Assembly: GCF_024519435.1 (NCBI RefSeq)
Contig: NZ_JALJRZ010000004.1
Span: 186,001 to 250,000 of the forward strand
Length of the DNA: 64,000 nt
Reading direction: 5' to 3'
Origin: Terrabacter sp. Ter38
GTDB lineage: Bacteria; Actinomycetota; Actinomycetes; Actinomycetales; Dermatophilaceae
This document shows, piece after piece, positions 24,239 through 33,296 of this stretch. The notes beneath the pieces are model-generated. The model saw only the letters and a list, made by a program, of their open reading frames with translations. It was not told where the DNA came from and made no database searches. Position 1 is the first letter of the stretch; every line of letters starts with the position of its first letter. The position numbers and the translations under genes are program-made.

Positions 24239-25897
24239 TCAGAGCGCCTCCACCCGGACGCGACCCTGCCCGACGACCCACCGGTGGGTGAGGCGTATGC
24301 CGTCGAGCAGGCTCTCGTCGTGACTGACGACGAGCACCGTCCCCCCGAACGCCGCCACGGCGGCCTGGAGCTGCTCGATCGCGTCGACATCGAGGTGGTT
24401 CGTCGGCTCGTCGAGCACGAGGACGTTGACCTCGCGGCCCTGGAAGAGGGCCATGAGCGCCCGCGTCCGCTCGCCCATCGACAGGCTCCGCGCCGGACGT
24501 GACACGTGCTCGGACCCGAGCCCGAACTTCGCGAGGAGGGTGCGCACCTCGGCGACCGGCCACTCGCTCCCCGACCTCGGGTGGGTCCCGAGCTCGCGCC
24601 GCACGACGTCGAGCACCGAGGCATCGTCGTCGAGCAGGTGCCGACGCTGGTCGATGGTGCCGACGGCCACCCGCGTGCCGAGGCTCTGGCGACCGGATGC
24701 GAGCGGCAGGTCTCCGAGCAGGGCACCGAGGAGCGTCGTCTTGCCCGAGCCGTTGTCGCCGACGAGCGCGATCCGGTCACCCCGACCGACGACGAGACTG
24801 ACCGGGCCGAGCCGGAAGCCGTGGCGCTCGACGACCGCGTCGGACAGGGTGGCGACGACGTCGGCGGAGGGTCGGCCCTCGGTGATCGCATAGCGCAGCT
24901 GCCACTCCTTGCGGGGCTGCTCCACCGCGTCGAGGCGGTCGGCGGCCCGTTCGAGCCGGCCGCCCTTCGCCGCCTGGCGGTCGGCCCGGGCCTTGTGCTT
25001 CTCGCGGATGTGTTTGTCGGGCTCCTTGCCGAGGGCGACGTTGCGCCGCCCCCGGTCGGCCCAGTCGTGCCGCTGCCGGGACTGCGCGAGCAGCGAGTCC
25101 CGCTCGGCGGCATACCCCTCGTACGCCTCCCACGCGTGCGCGCGGGCGAGCTCGCGCTGCGAGACGAAGCTGCTCCAGCCGCCGGCGTAGTGGCCGATCC
25201 GCCGCTGCTTGACGTCGAGCTCGACGACGCTCGTCGCGACGGCGTCGAGGAAGGCCCGGTCGTGGCTGGCCACGAGGATCGGGCCCTCGTGCGCAGCGAC
25301 GAAGTCGGCCATCAGGGTCAGTCCGCGGGCGTCGAGGTCGTTGGTCGGCTCGTCGAGGAGGAGCACGTCGTACTGGCTGAGCAGGACGGCGACGAGGCAG
25401 GCTCGCGCGGCCTGCCCCCCGGACAGGGTGCCGAGCGGACGATCCGACGCGATGTCGAGCCCGACGCGGGCTGCGACCTCGGGCAGCCGCTCGTCGAGGT
25501 CGGCGGCACCGAGGGCCAGCCAGCGCTCGAGCGCCTCGGCGTAACGGTCCTCGCTGCCGTCGTCCCCCGCGGCGAGCGCGGCGGACGCGGTCTCCAGCTC
25601 GAGCTCGGCGGCCGTGACGCCGGTCCGGCGACGGGCATACGTCAGGAGGGTCTCCGACGGGTCGGGCACGACCTGGGGGAGCCAGCCGATGGTGGCGTCG
25701 CGCGGGGCGAGACGGATCGTCCCGGCCTCGACGGGCAGCTCGCCGACGATGATGCGCATCAGGGTCGACTTGCCGGACCCGTTGGGGCCGACGACGGCGG
25801 TCACGTCGCCGTCGGCCAGGGTCAGGTCGAGACCGGAGAAGAGGGTGCGCGCCCCGAAGGCGACGTCGAGGCCCGAGATGGTGAGGGTGGATGACAT
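24239..25897 (-). CDS. ABC-F family ATPase
   Basis: 552 residues with two nucleotide-binding domains and no membrane segments, the ABC-F layout. NBD1 has GPNGSGKSTLM, LSGGQAARACLVA and DVLLLDEPTNDLD. NBD2 has GDNGSGKTTLLG, a SMGERTRALMAL signature and NVLVLDEPTNHLD. A charged linker of about 80 residues (with DKHIREKHKARADRQ) joins them and would reach into the ribosome. ABC-F proteins act on translation; some protect ribosomes from antibiotics. The TetR gene lies upstream in the same direction, which could make this a regulated resistance gene, but that is inference. Confidence 0.9.
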   Translation of the reverse strand: MSSTLTISGLDVAFGARTLFSGLDLTLADGDVTAVVGPNGSGKSTLMRIIVGELPVEAGTIRLAPRDATIGWLPQVVPDPSETLLTYARRRTGVTAAELELETASAALAAGDDGSEDRYAEALERWLALGAADLDERLPEVAARVGLDIASDRPLGTLSGGQAARACLVAVLLSQYDVLLLDEPTNDLDARGLTLMADFVAAHEGPILVASHDRAFLDAVATSVVELDVKQRRIGHYAGGWSSFVSQRELARAHAWEAYEGYAAERDSLLAQSRQRHDWADRGRRNVALGKEPDKHIREKHKARADRQAAKGGRLERAADRLDAVEQPRKEWQLRYAITEGRPSADVVATLSDAVVERHGFRLGPVSLVVGRGDRIALVGDNGSGKTTLLGALLGDLPLASGRQSLGTRVAVGTIDQRRHLLDDDASVLDVVRRELGTHPRSGSEWPVAEVRTLLAKFGLGSEHVSRPARSLSMGERTRALMALFQGREVNVLVLDEPTNHLDVDAIEQLQAAVAAFGGTVLVVSHDESLLDGIRLTHRWVVGQGRVRVEAL

Positions 25898-25997
25898 GGG
25901 GGGTCCTTGATGGTCGGCAGGGCCCCGCGGGTGACGTCAGACGGTCGTCGACAGGTCAGCGGCGGGCGGGCACGAGGCATCAGGAGATCCACACGGG

Positions 25998-26816
25998 TCA
26001 GACCGTATGCGGTGTGGCCGGGCGACGTCCACCGCTTTTGTCGCGCTCGTGGGGCCGGCAGTCCCCGGCTGCGACGACCCTCGCGGTGGCCGGGGCCGCC
26101 GCGACGACCTCGATGCCGCCGACGAGAGTGTCGAGGCCTGTCCGGTAGTAGTCGTCCACGTGTGGCTCCCTCACGAGGCTGGCAGCGGCAGCGCGGACGT
26201 TGGGAAACTCGGTCGGGTCGAGGTCGCGCAATGACGCCTCCACCACGGCACGCTCGATGGCCTCCGTTTCGGGGACGACCTTCGGCGGCTCGTGGTCGAC
26301 GAGGCCGACGACGGTCTGCACCGACTGCTGAACCACCATGGCGGCGAGGTCCGGTGCCAGCCCGGCGACCCTCAGGCTGTCGAGCATCGTCTCCAGCGCG
26401 GCGAGGTAGCTGGGCAGCAGCACGACGCGCTCGATGACGAGGCGGCCCATCCACGAGTGAGCATGCAGCAGGTCGACGAGTGCGGCGAGCACGTTGCGGT
26501 AGCGGTCGCGCCAGTCCGCGGTGGGGTCGTCGTCGAAGTGGGTCTCGAGGATGACCTGCTCGGCCATGGCGCCGAGCAGGGCGCGCTTGTCGGCGAAGTG
26601 CCAGTAGAGCGCCATGGGGGTGACGCCGAGCTCGCGGGCGATGCGGCGCATCGACACCGCGGCCTCGCCTCCCGCGTCGGCGAGGGTCACGGCCACGCGA
26701 AGAATGCGCTCCGGTGACAGCCTCCCGGCTGGTCGGCCGGCTGGTCGGCCGGCTGGTCCGCCGGCTGGTCCGCCGACTGGTCCGCCGACTGGTCCGGATG
26801 GGTTCACATCGGTCAC
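25998..26816 (-). CDS. TetR-family transcriptional regulator with N-terminal tetrapeptide repeats
   Basis: About 272 residues. A helix-turn-helix (SMRRIARELGVTPMALYWHF) and a C-terminal domain of the TetR_C_1 type (MGRLVIERVVLLPSYLAALE) are clear. The N-terminus is odd: six tandem tetrapeptides (GPVG twice, GPAG twice, RPAG twice) precede the HTH. GTG 26816 or GTG 26807 is the likely start; neither has a ribosome site, so a leaderless message is possible. The adjoining direct repeats at 26817-26855 are the probable operator. It is divergent from the esterase gene and upstream of the ABC-F gene. Confidence 0.8.
   Translation of the reverse strand: MTDVNPSGPVGGPVGGPAGGPAGRPAGRPAGRLSPERILRVAVTLADAGGEAAVSMRRIARELGVTPMALYWHFADKRALLGAMAEQVILETHFDDDPTADWRDRYRNVLAALVDLLHAHSWMGRLVIERVVLLPSYLAALETMLDSLRVAGLAPDLAAMVVQQSVQTVVGLVDHEPPKVVPETEAIERAVVEASLRDLDPTEFPNVRAAAASLVREPHVDDYYRTGLDTLVGGIEVVAAAPATARVVAAGDCRPHERDKSGGRRPATPHTV
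26725..26797 (-). repeat. Six tandem 12-bp units in the TetR gene
   Basis: A 12-bp unit close to GGTCGGCCGGCT is repeated six times in the coding region for the TetR N-terminus, giving the Gly/Arg-Pro-Ala/Val-Gly repeats. Paired identical neighbours suggest slippage or duplication. Copy number may vary between strains. Confidence 0.8.
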
Positions 26817-26855
26817 TGTACGCCGTATGGTGATCGGACCTGTACGCCGTATGGT
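26817..26855. promoter_or_regulatory. Direct-repeat operator between TetR and esterase genes
   Basis: TGTACGCCGTATGGT occurs at 26817-26831 and again at 26841-26855, a period of 24 bp. Each copy contains a near-palindrome (TACGCCGTA). The pair lies between the TetR start and an AGGAGGG ribosome site (26859-26865) for the esterase at ATG 26871. It is the most likely binding site for the TetR protein, which would then control itself and the esterase. Confidence 0.72.
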
Positions 26856-26870
26856 TACAGGAGGGAAGGC

Positions 26871-28031
26871 ATGGTCGGATACGTCATCTCCGTCCTGATC
26901 GTCACCTCGGGGATGCTGCTGTCGCTCGTCCCGCTGGCCCGGTCGGGTATCTGGGGCACCACGAGCTGGCTGCTGAGCGAGCTGTTCAACGAGTCCCCGT
27001 TCCTCGCAGCCGGCTACCTCTTCCTCGCCACCGCGCCCGCGCTGCTCTCGGACGAGCCGGTGGGGCCCGAGGTAGGCGCCTGGTTCTCGCTCGGGTGCGC
27101 CAGTCTGCTGGTCACTCCGGTGCTGCTGCGCCGCAGCGCCCGGGCCGGTGTCGTGCTGGACCGCGCGCTCGAGGACGGCTTCGGCAGTGCACGGCAGGCG
27201 CCACCCGACCCAGGACCGGTTTGGCGGACGCGCCTGCCGTGGCTGCGTATCGTGCTGCTGCCGGTCCCCGTCCTGCCGCTCGGGGTGCGAGCCAGGCGCG
27301 GACTGAGATACGGCTCTGCGCGTCGCCAGCGCCTCGACCTCTACGGGGGGAGCGGCCAAGGGCGAGGCGACGTCAGGAGTGGGGCCCGCGGACGCCCCAT
27401 CCTCATCCACCTCCACGGCGGCGCCTTCCGCACCGGACGCAAGAGCCTCTACGCTCGGCCCCTGCTCCACGCCTTCGCCCGGCACGGCTGGGTCTGCATC
27501 AGCGCGGGCTACCGCCTGCGTCCGGGGGCGACCTACGACGACATCCTCACCGACGTGAAGCGCGTCGTCGCGTGGGCGCGGGAGCACGCGCCCGACCACG
27601 GCGCGGACCCTTCGTGCATCGTGCTGTCCGGCAGCTCCGCCGGCGCCCACCTGGCGATCACCGCGGCCCTCACCGCGGACGACCCGGCTCTCCAGCCCGG
27701 CTTCGAAGGGGCCGACACGAGCGTCACGGCGGCCATCGGTCTCTACGGCTACTACGGCCCGGTCGACCGGGGCGGGCGAGCGTCGCGACCAGTGGCCTAC
27801 GCGCGTCCCGACGCGCCGCCGCTCATGATCGTGCACGGCGGACAGGACACGCTCCTGCCCGCCGGCCCCGCGCGACACCTCGCCGCAGCGCTGGGGGCCG
27901 TCTCGGCGAGCCCGGTCGTCTATGCGGAGCTGCCCGGAGCGCAGCACACGTTCGACCTGCTCCACTCGCTGCGGTTCGAGCTGGTGGTCGACGCGCTGTG
28001 GTCGTTCTGTGCGCACGTGCGCGCCGGATGA
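26871..28031 (+). CDS. Membrane-anchored alpha/beta-hydrolase (HSL-type esterase)
   Basis: 386 residues. Three hydrophobic segments occupy about residues 1-85. The catalytic domain follows with the oxyanion motif HLHGGAF (about residue 178), nucleophile elbow LSGSSAGAHLAI (about residue 255), Asp in HGGQDTLLP and His in PGAQHTFDLL. This is the hormone-sensitive-lipase-like / BD-FAE pattern. Its active site would face one side of the membrane; which side is not clear. It is controlled in all likelihood by the divergent TetR. An ester-containing drug or lipid could be the substrate, which is unproven. Confidence 0.85.
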   Translation: MVGYVISVLIVTSGMLLSLVPLARSGIWGTTSWLLSELFNESPFLAAGYLFLATAPALLSDEPVGPEVGAWFSLGCASLLVTPVLLRRSARAGVVLDRALEDGFGSARQAPPDPGPVWRTRLPWLRIVLLPVPVLPLGVRARRGLRYGSARRQRLDLYGGSGQGRGDVRSGARGRPILIHLHGGAFRTGRKSLYARPLLHAFARHGWVCISAGYRLRPGATYDDILTDVKRVVAWAREHAPDHGADPSCIVLSGSSAGAHLAITAALTADDPALQPGFEGADTSVTAAIGLYGYYGPVDRGGRASRPVAYARPDAPPLMIVHGGQDTLLPAGPARHLAAALGAVSASPVVYAELPGAQHTFDLLHSLRFELVVDALWSFCAHVRAG

Positions 28032-28034
28032 GAC

Positions 28035-28745
28035 TCAGGTGAGGGCGGCGTCGTGGACGACGATGGCGATCTGGACGCGGTTGTCGGCGCCGAGCTTGTC
28101 GAGGACGCGCGACACGTGGGCCTTGACGGTCGGGACGGAGAGGTAGAGCTCGCGCGAGATGTCGGCGTTGGACAGTCCGCGGCCGATGGCGAGCGCCACC
28201 TCGCGCTCACGGTCGGTGAGCCTCGCCAGACGGTCCTCGGCGTCGGAGCGGCGACGGTCGCCCGCGTCGGAGCCTGCGCGGCCGGTCGCGACGTGGGCCA
28301 TGAGGGTCGCGGTGACGCTCGGCGAGAGGATCGGCTCGCCGGCGGCGACGAGCCGCACCGCCTCGACGAGCCGGCGCGGCTCGGTGTCCTTGAGCAGGAA
28401 GCCGTGCGCGCCGGCCCGCAGCGCCTGCACGACCATGTCGTCGGCGTCGAAGGTCGTCAGGACGATGACCTTGAGGTCGTCGCCGCGGGCACCACGGACG
28501 GCCCGGGCGCCTTCGGACAGCAGCGATGTCGTCGTCTCGAGCCCGTCCCGGCGCGGCATCCGGATGTCCATGAGGACGACGTCGGGCCGGTGCTCGTCGA
28601 CGACCCGCTCACCCTCGATGCCGTCACCCGCCTCCGCGACGACGTCGAGGTCGGGTGCCCCACCGAGGATCATCCTCAGCCCGGCACGCACGAGCGCGTC
28701 GTCGTCGACGATCACGACACGCGTACGCCCTGTGTCCCCGGTCAT
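28035..28745 (-). CDS. NarL/LuxR-type response regulator
   Basis: 236 residues. The receiver domain has VVIVDDDALVRAG, phosphoacceptor Asp in DVVLMDIRMP, and Lys in AHGFLLKDTEP. The C-terminal LuxR helix-turn-helix is LTDREREVALAIGRGLSNAD followed by SVPTVKAHVSRVLDKLGADN. ATG 28745 overlaps the kinase stop (ATGA), so the pair is coupled; GTG 28754 is an alternative. It likely regulates the divergent ABC exporter. Confidence 0.92.
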   Translation of the reverse strand: MTGDTGRTRVVIVDDDALVRAGLRMILGGAPDLDVVAEAGDGIEGERVVDEHRPDVVLMDIRMPRRDGLETTTSLLSEGARAVRGARGDDLKVIVLTTFDADDMVVQALRAGAHGFLLKDTEPRRLVEAVRLVAAGEPILSPSVTATLMAHVATGRAGSDAGDRRRSDAEDRLARLTDREREVALAIGRGLSNADISRELYLSVPTVKAHVSRVLDKLGADNRVQIAIVVHDAALT

Positions 28746-30013
28746 CGCGACCACGGTAGCCGGGCCGTGAGGACGAAGTCGCCCGCGCGGTCGGGGCCGT
28801 AGGTCAGCTCGCCACCGGCGAGGACGGCCCGTTCCGTGAGCCCGAGCAGTCCCAGGCCGGCTCCCACCGTGACGTCCGGGCGTATGCCGTCCGCCGTGCC
28901 GCTGCCCGCGCGCGGGACCGTGTTGCGCACCGTCACGCGGACCGCCTCGTCGTCGAGGGAGCCCTCCGGGGTGGTGGAGACGATGACCCGGACGGTCGCG
29001 CCCGACGCGTGCTTGCGGGCATTCGTCAGCCCCTCCTGCACGATCCGGTAGGCGCCGCGCGACACCTGCTCGGGCACGCGCTCGAGGTCACCCGACCGGT
29101 CGAGCCGGACGGTCGTCCCGCCCGAGCGTGCCTCGGTGACGAGCGCGTCGAGGTCGGCGAGCGTCGGCTGAGGGGGCTGCGGCGTGCCGTCGGCCGGAGC
29201 CCCTGATCCGGGCACGTCGCGCAGCACCCCGAGCACGGCGCGCAGCTCGGTCAGGGCCTCGTTCGCACTCGCGCGGACCACCTCGGCCGTCTCGGAGACC
29301 TGCTCGGGTGTCAGGTCGGTGCGGTAGGCCAGGGCGCCGGAGTGCATGGCCACGAGGGAGATCCGGTGCGCCAGGACGTCGTGCATCTCGCGCGCGATCC
29401 TGGCCCGCTCGGCCACCTGCGCCTGGACGACGCGCATTGCCTGCTCGCGCTCGGCCGTCAGGGCCCGTTCGTGGAGGGACGCGACGAACGCCCGACGCTC
29501 GCCGACGGCCCACCCGATGGCGACGCTGACGGCATAGCTGAGCAGGCCGATGATGACGTTCGGCAGGGTGACGACCTGGTCCTCGGTCGGGTAGAGCATG
29601 GAGTGCGACCAACCCGCCACCATCCACGGCACGAGGACGACGGCGATCTCGCGCCACCGCCGCCGGGTCGAGAGGGACACGAGCGCCACGACCGAGGCCC
29701 CGATCGCGACCGAGGAGACGCCGGAGAGTACGGCCGTCACGAGGGCGACGCCCAGCGGCCACCGGCGCCTCCACAGCAGCAGCACCGTCGAGCCGAGCCC
29801 GATCGCGAGGTCGGCGAGGAGCCAGTCCTTGCCGAACGCCGGTTCCACGTGGCGGTGGTCGAGCTGCGCCTGGACGGCGCCCCAGATCGCGAGCCCGAAG
29901 AGGAAGGCGACCCCGAGCCGCCACGTCTCGCCCCACACGTGGCCCCGTCGGGTGCGGGCGATCCGGGGCAGCGGCACCCGGCCAGCGTAGGCGCGGACCG
30001 GGCGTGACGGCAT
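28742..30013 (-). CDS. Sensor histidine kinase (HisKA_3, NarX/LiaS-like)
   Basis: 423 residues. Four to five membrane helices in the first 190 residues leave little extracellular sensor, suggesting intramembrane sensing. The dimerisation/phosphoacceptor segment is RARIAREMHDVLAHRISLVA (His near residue 215). The HATPase domain includes QEGLTNARKHA and GAGLGLLGLTERA. Its stop overlaps the response regulator start. The neighbouring ABC exporter suggests detection of an antibiotic or envelope stress. Confidence 0.9.
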   Translation of the reverse strand: MPSRPVRAYAGRVPLPRIARTRRGHVWGETWRLGVAFLFGLAIWGAVQAQLDHRHVEPAFGKDWLLADLAIGLGSTVLLLWRRRWPLGVALVTAVLSGVSSVAIGASVVALVSLSTRRRWREIAVVLVPWMVAGWSHSMLYPTEDQVVTLPNVIIGLLSYAVSVAIGWAVGERRAFVASLHERALTAEREQAMRVVQAQVAERARIAREMHDVLAHRISLVAMHSGALAYRTDLTPEQVSETAEVVRASANEALTELRAVLGVLRDVPGSGAPADGTPQPPQPTLADLDALVTEARSGGTTVRLDRSGDLERVPEQVSRGAYRIVQEGLTNARKHASGATVRVIVSTTPEGSLDDEAVRVTVRNTVPRAGSGTADGIRPDVTVGAGLGLLGLTERAVLAGGELTYGPDRAGDFVLTARLPWSR

Positions 30014-30063
30014 CCGACCAAGGTCTCGTCCGCGACCGCCGACGTGGTCCGACCCCGAGGACG

Positions 30064-30085
30064 GACCCTGACTCCGGTCAGGGTC
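30064..30085. promoter_or_regulatory. Inverted repeat between kinase and ABC exporter genes
   Basis: GACCCTGA (30064-30071) and TCAGGGTC (30078-30085) form a perfect 8-bp dyad with a 6-bp centre in the 150-bp divergent region. It is a good candidate for the response regulator binding site and could also be a promoter-proximal hairpin. Confidence 0.55.
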
Positions 30086-30163
30086 GGGTGCGACCTAGGT
30101 AGGGGTCGGAATCAGGCTTGTGACGGATGTGCGGGCCCCTCGTGACCCGGCAGGGTGGAGCCC

Positions 30164-31063
30164 ATGATCACAGTGGAACGACTCACCAAGCGCTACGGCC
30201 CGTTCACGGCCGTCGACGACGTCTCGTTCGAGGTCAAGCCGGGCCTCGTCACCGGCTTCCTCGGGCCGAACGGTGCCGGCAAGACGACCGCGATGCGCGT
30301 CATGGCCGGCCTCACCCCCGCCACCTCGGGGCGGGCCACGGTGCTCGGCAAGCCGTATGCCGCCCTGCCGAACCCGGGCCGCCACGTCGGCCTCCTGCTC
30401 GACGCCTCCGCGCAGCACGCCGGCCGCACCGGCCGCGAGGTTCTGACGCTCGGCGCGATCCTCATGGGTGTCGGGAAGCACCGCGTCGACGAGATGGTCG
30501 AGCTCGTCGGCCTCACCGAGAAGGAGGCGAACCGCCGGGTGCGCAACTACTCCCTCGGCATGCGCCAGCGGCTCGGCATCGCCCACGCGCTGCTCGGTGA
30601 CCCCGAGGTGCTCATCCTCGACGAGCCCGCCAACGGGCTCGACCCCGCCGGGATCCGCTGGATGCGTGACCTGCTCCGTGGCTACGCCAACGAGGGCGGC
30701 ACCGTGCTGCTCAGCTCGCACCTGCTCAACGAGATCGAGCGCGTCGCCGACGAGATCATCGTCATCGGCCACGGCAAGATCGTCGCCCAGGGCACCAAGG
30801 ACGAGCTCCTCGCCGGGGCCGGCACGTACACGCGCTCCACCGACGACGAGGCGCTCATGGCCGCGCTCGCCGAGGCCTCGATCGTCGCCCAGCGCACCCC
30901 GACCGGAGGCCTGCAGGTGGAGGCCGAGCCGATCGCCGTCGGCCGCGTCGCGCTTGCCCACCAGATCGTCCTGACCGAGCTGCGCGGCGCCGACAGCCGG
31001 GGGCTCGAGGAGATGTTCCTCGACCTCACGGCCGGTGCCGCCCGAGAGGAGGTGGCGGCATGA
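30164..31063 (+). CDS. ABC exporter ATP-binding protein
   Basis: 299 residues. Walker A is GPNGAGKTTAM, the signature is YSLGMRQRLGIAHALL and Walker B is VLILDEPANGLDPAG; a C-terminal extension follows as in drug or bacitracin ABC-2 systems (DrrA/BcrA-like). ATG 30164 is chosen with GGTGGAG close upstream; GTG 30155 would add three residues. It partners with the permease whose ATG overlaps its stop. The substrate is unknown; antibiotic or peptide export is likely given the divergent two-component system. Confidence 0.9.
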   Translation: MITVERLTKRYGPFTAVDDVSFEVKPGLVTGFLGPNGAGKTTAMRVMAGLTPATSGRATVLGKPYAALPNPGRHVGLLLDASAQHAGRTGREVLTLGAILMGVGKHRVDEMVELVGLTEKEANRRVRNYSLGMRQRLGIAHALLGDPEVLILDEPANGLDPAGIRWMRDLLRGYANEGGTVLLSSHLLNEIERVADEIIVIGHGKIVAQGTKDELLAGAGTYTRSTDDEALMAALAEASIVAQRTPTGGLQVEAEPIAVGRVALAHQIVLTELRGADSRGLEEMFLDLTAGAAREEVAA

Positions 31064-31911
31064 CCGCCACGACCACGACCCAGGTGCCCGGCGGGGCGCC
31101 CGTCTCCAAGAACGCCGAGTCGGCGCTGCCGACGCACGCCAAGGTGCCGAGCCGCATCGCCGGCCCGCGTCCCACGACCGGGGTGCCTTTCGGCCGTCTT
31201 GTCCACGTCGAGCTGCGCAAGATGCTCGACACCCGCGCCGGCCGCTGGCTCCTCATCGGCATCGGCGCCATCATCGCGATCGCGCTGACGATCATGTTCT
31301 TCAACGAGGGCGGCCAGCACGCCTTCGGCGAGTACCTCCAGGCCACGACGATGCCGATGGCGCTCATCCTCCCGGTCGTCGGCATCCTCGCCGTGACGTC
31401 CGAGTGGAGCCAGCGCACCGGGCTCGTCACCTTCGGTCTCGAGCCGCGTCGCATCCGGGTCGCGTGGGCCAAGCTCCTCTCGGCCCTCTTCGTCGGCGTC
31501 TGTGCCTTCGCGTTGGCCCTCGTCCTCGCTGCCCTCGCGCACCAGGCCGCGATCACCTTCCGTGGCATCACCGGCGACTGGTCCACGGACGCCCTCGTGC
31601 TCCTCGGCGCCGGGGGCTACGTGCTGCTCGGCATCGCCCAGGGTGTCGGGTTCGGCATGCTCTTCAAGAACACCCCGGCCGCAGTGGTCGTCTTCTTCGT
31701 CCTGCCGACCGCGTGGTCGATCCTCGGCTCCATGGTCTCCTGGCTGTCCGACGCCGCGACGTGGCTCGACATGAACCAGACGATGCAGCCGCTCTTCGAA
31801 GGCTCCCTGACGGGTGCTCAGTGGGCTCACCTCGCCACCTCGGTCGCCGTATGGGTCGTCGCACCTCTTGCCGTCGGCATCTGGCGCCTGACCCGGGCCG
31901 AGGTCAAGTAA
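31060..31911 (+). CDS. ABC-2 type transporter permease
   Basis: 283 residues. A 45-residue hydrophilic N-terminus precedes about six membrane helices, starting with GRWLLIGIGAIIAIALTIMF and ending with LATSVAVWVVAPLAVGIW. It matches small ABC-2 permeases that pair with BcrA-like ATPases. ATG 31060 overlaps the ATPase stop. The 45-bp palindrome 31 bp after its stop may end the transcript. Confidence 0.86.
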   Translation: MTATTTTQVPGGAPVSKNAESALPTHAKVPSRIAGPRPTTGVPFGRLVHVELRKMLDTRAGRWLLIGIGAIIAIALTIMFFNEGGQHAFGEYLQATTMPMALILPVVGILAVTSEWSQRTGLVTFGLEPRRIRVAWAKLLSALFVGVCAFALALVLAALAHQAAITFRGITGDWSTDALVLLGAGGYVLLGIAQGVGFGMLFKNTPAAVVVFFVLPTAWSILGSMVSWLSDAATWLDMNQTMQPLFEGSLTGAQWAHLATSVAVWVVAPLAVGIWRLTRAEVK

Positions 31912-31942
31912 CGTCGGGAGTCCCAGCTTCACCGCTGGTGCC

Positions 31943-31987
31943 GGTCGAGTGGCCGCGGATCGCTGTGCGAACCGCGGCCACTCGACC
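31943..31987. repeat. 45-bp palindrome, copy 1 (REP-like)
   Basis: A 21-nt left arm (31943-31963, starting GGTCGAGTGGCCGCGG) pairs with a right arm (31967-31987) at 20 of 21 positions around a TGT loop. The right arm is identical to that of the copy at 33297-33341. A further half-arm, GTGGCCACTCGAC, follows at 32002-32014. It lies after the ABC permease stop and could terminate transcription. Confidence 0.85.
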
Positions 31988-32147
31988 TGGGGCCGCACAA
32001 CGTGGCCACTCGACGGCGTCAGATGGGTCCGCCTGCGGTTGGCCGGGCGCAAAACGGGACACTCCGACCACTTCAGTGGTTCTGCTGACCGGGCGCCCCG
32101 GTGGTCCTAGCGTGGCGGGGTCAGGGGATGACCGAACAGGGAAGTCC

Positions 32148-33281
32148 ATGATCACGAAATCCCTTATCCGTTGTCTTGCCGGAGTCGGTGCCGTGACGGT
32201 TGCCGCCAGCTTGTCTGGGGTGAATGCCGTTGCTGCACAGACGAGTTCGTATTCGCCGCACGCACCGAAGGTCGTTGCCTCCGGTCTCAACAGCCCCCGA
32301 CAGCTGAACTTCAGCCCGGGTGGCTCGCTCTACGTCGCCGAAGCGGGCACGACGGGAACGAGCGGCTGCCAACCCAGCCCGCTCGACCCCACGGTGCAGG
32401 CCTGCGTCGGCCTCACCGGCTCCGTGTCCCGCATCGGGGAGGAAGGTCACGTCACGCGCGTGGTCACCGGGCTCCCCTCCGCCGGGACGCCGGATGAACC
32501 GCTCGGCCCCGCCGACCTCGTCTTCACCGGTGACCACACCTTCGCGCTGACCATCGGTCTCGGTGGGTCTGTGGCCTACCGGACCGGATTCGGTCCTGAG
32601 GGCGCTCGTCTCGGCACGCTCGTGCAGGTGAACCTACGGGGCCACCACCGTTCGCCACGCGTGACGGAGATCGCCGACCTCGCGGGCTACGAGGCCCGCG
32701 TCAACCCGGAGCCGACCGACATCGACAGTGACCCCACGGGCCTGGCCCGTTCGGGGCGAGGCTTCGTCTACGCCGATGCAGGCGGGAACGCCGTCAACTC
32801 GACCCGGCACGGAGGCTCGACGATCGCCGTGCTCCCCGCCGTGCCCACGATGCAGGACACGCCACACGGTCCGCCGGCGGGCTTCCCGGCCGACTCCGTC
32901 CCCACCGACGTCGTCAAGGGCCCCGACGGGGCTTGGTACGTCTCACAGCTCGTCGGTTTCCCGTTCGAGAAGGGATCATCGACGATCTGGCGGATCGTTC
33001 CAGGTCACGCGCCGACGGCATACGCGACCGGGTTCACCAACGTCACCTCACTGGCCTTCGACCCCCGCGGCCACCTGTACGCCGTGGAGATCGCCGCCGA
33101 CGGGTTGCTGTCCGGTCCCATCGGGGCGCTGGTGCGGGTCCGTGCCGGCGCCACCTCCCCCGAGGTCGTCACGGGTGGTCTGTTCGCCCCGTACGGGCTC
33201 GCCATCCGCGGGCACCACGCCTACGTCACGACCCACAGCACGGAGGCCAATGCGGGATCGGTCGTGAAGATCGACCTCTGA
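32148..33281 (+). CDS. Secreted ScyD/ScyE-family protein (beta-propeller-like)
   Basis: 377 residues with a Sec signal peptide (hydrophobic stretch to about residue 30, AVAA near the end). Repeating blade-like motifs follow (NSPRQLNFSPGGSLYVAEAG, then SLAFDPRGHLYAVEI and APYGLAIRGHHAYVTTHS), typical of the ScyD/ScyE family. Its function is not established; the name comes from scytonemin-cluster homologues. An AGGGAAG precedes ATG 32148. A 236-bp leader region contains a small dyad, ACCACT-TC-AGTGGT at 32067-32080, that might be an operator. The gene is bracketed by two copies of the same 45-bp palindrome. Confidence 0.85.
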   Translation: MITKSLIRCLAGVGAVTVAASLSGVNAVAAQTSSYSPHAPKVVASGLNSPRQLNFSPGGSLYVAEAGTTGTSGCQPSPLDPTVQACVGLTGSVSRIGEEGHVTRVVTGLPSAGTPDEPLGPADLVFTGDHTFALTIGLGGSVAYRTGFGPEGARLGTLVQVNLRGHHRSPRVTEIADLAGYEARVNPEPTDIDSDPTGLARSGRGFVYADAGGNAVNSTRHGGSTIAVLPAVPTMQDTPHGPPAGFPADSVPTDVVKGPDGAWYVSQLVGFPFEKGSSTIWRIVPGHAPTAYATGFTNVTSLAFDPRGHLYAVEIAADGLLSGPIGALVRVRAGATSPEVVTGGLFAPYGLAIRGHHAYVTTHSTEANAGSVVKIDL

Positions 33282-33296
33282 GTCGCCGGCCGGCAT

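Noticed and set aside
26725-26797. Possible minisatellite or CRISPR
   Set aside because: Contiguous 12-bp in-frame repeats inside the TetR gene, with no spacers.
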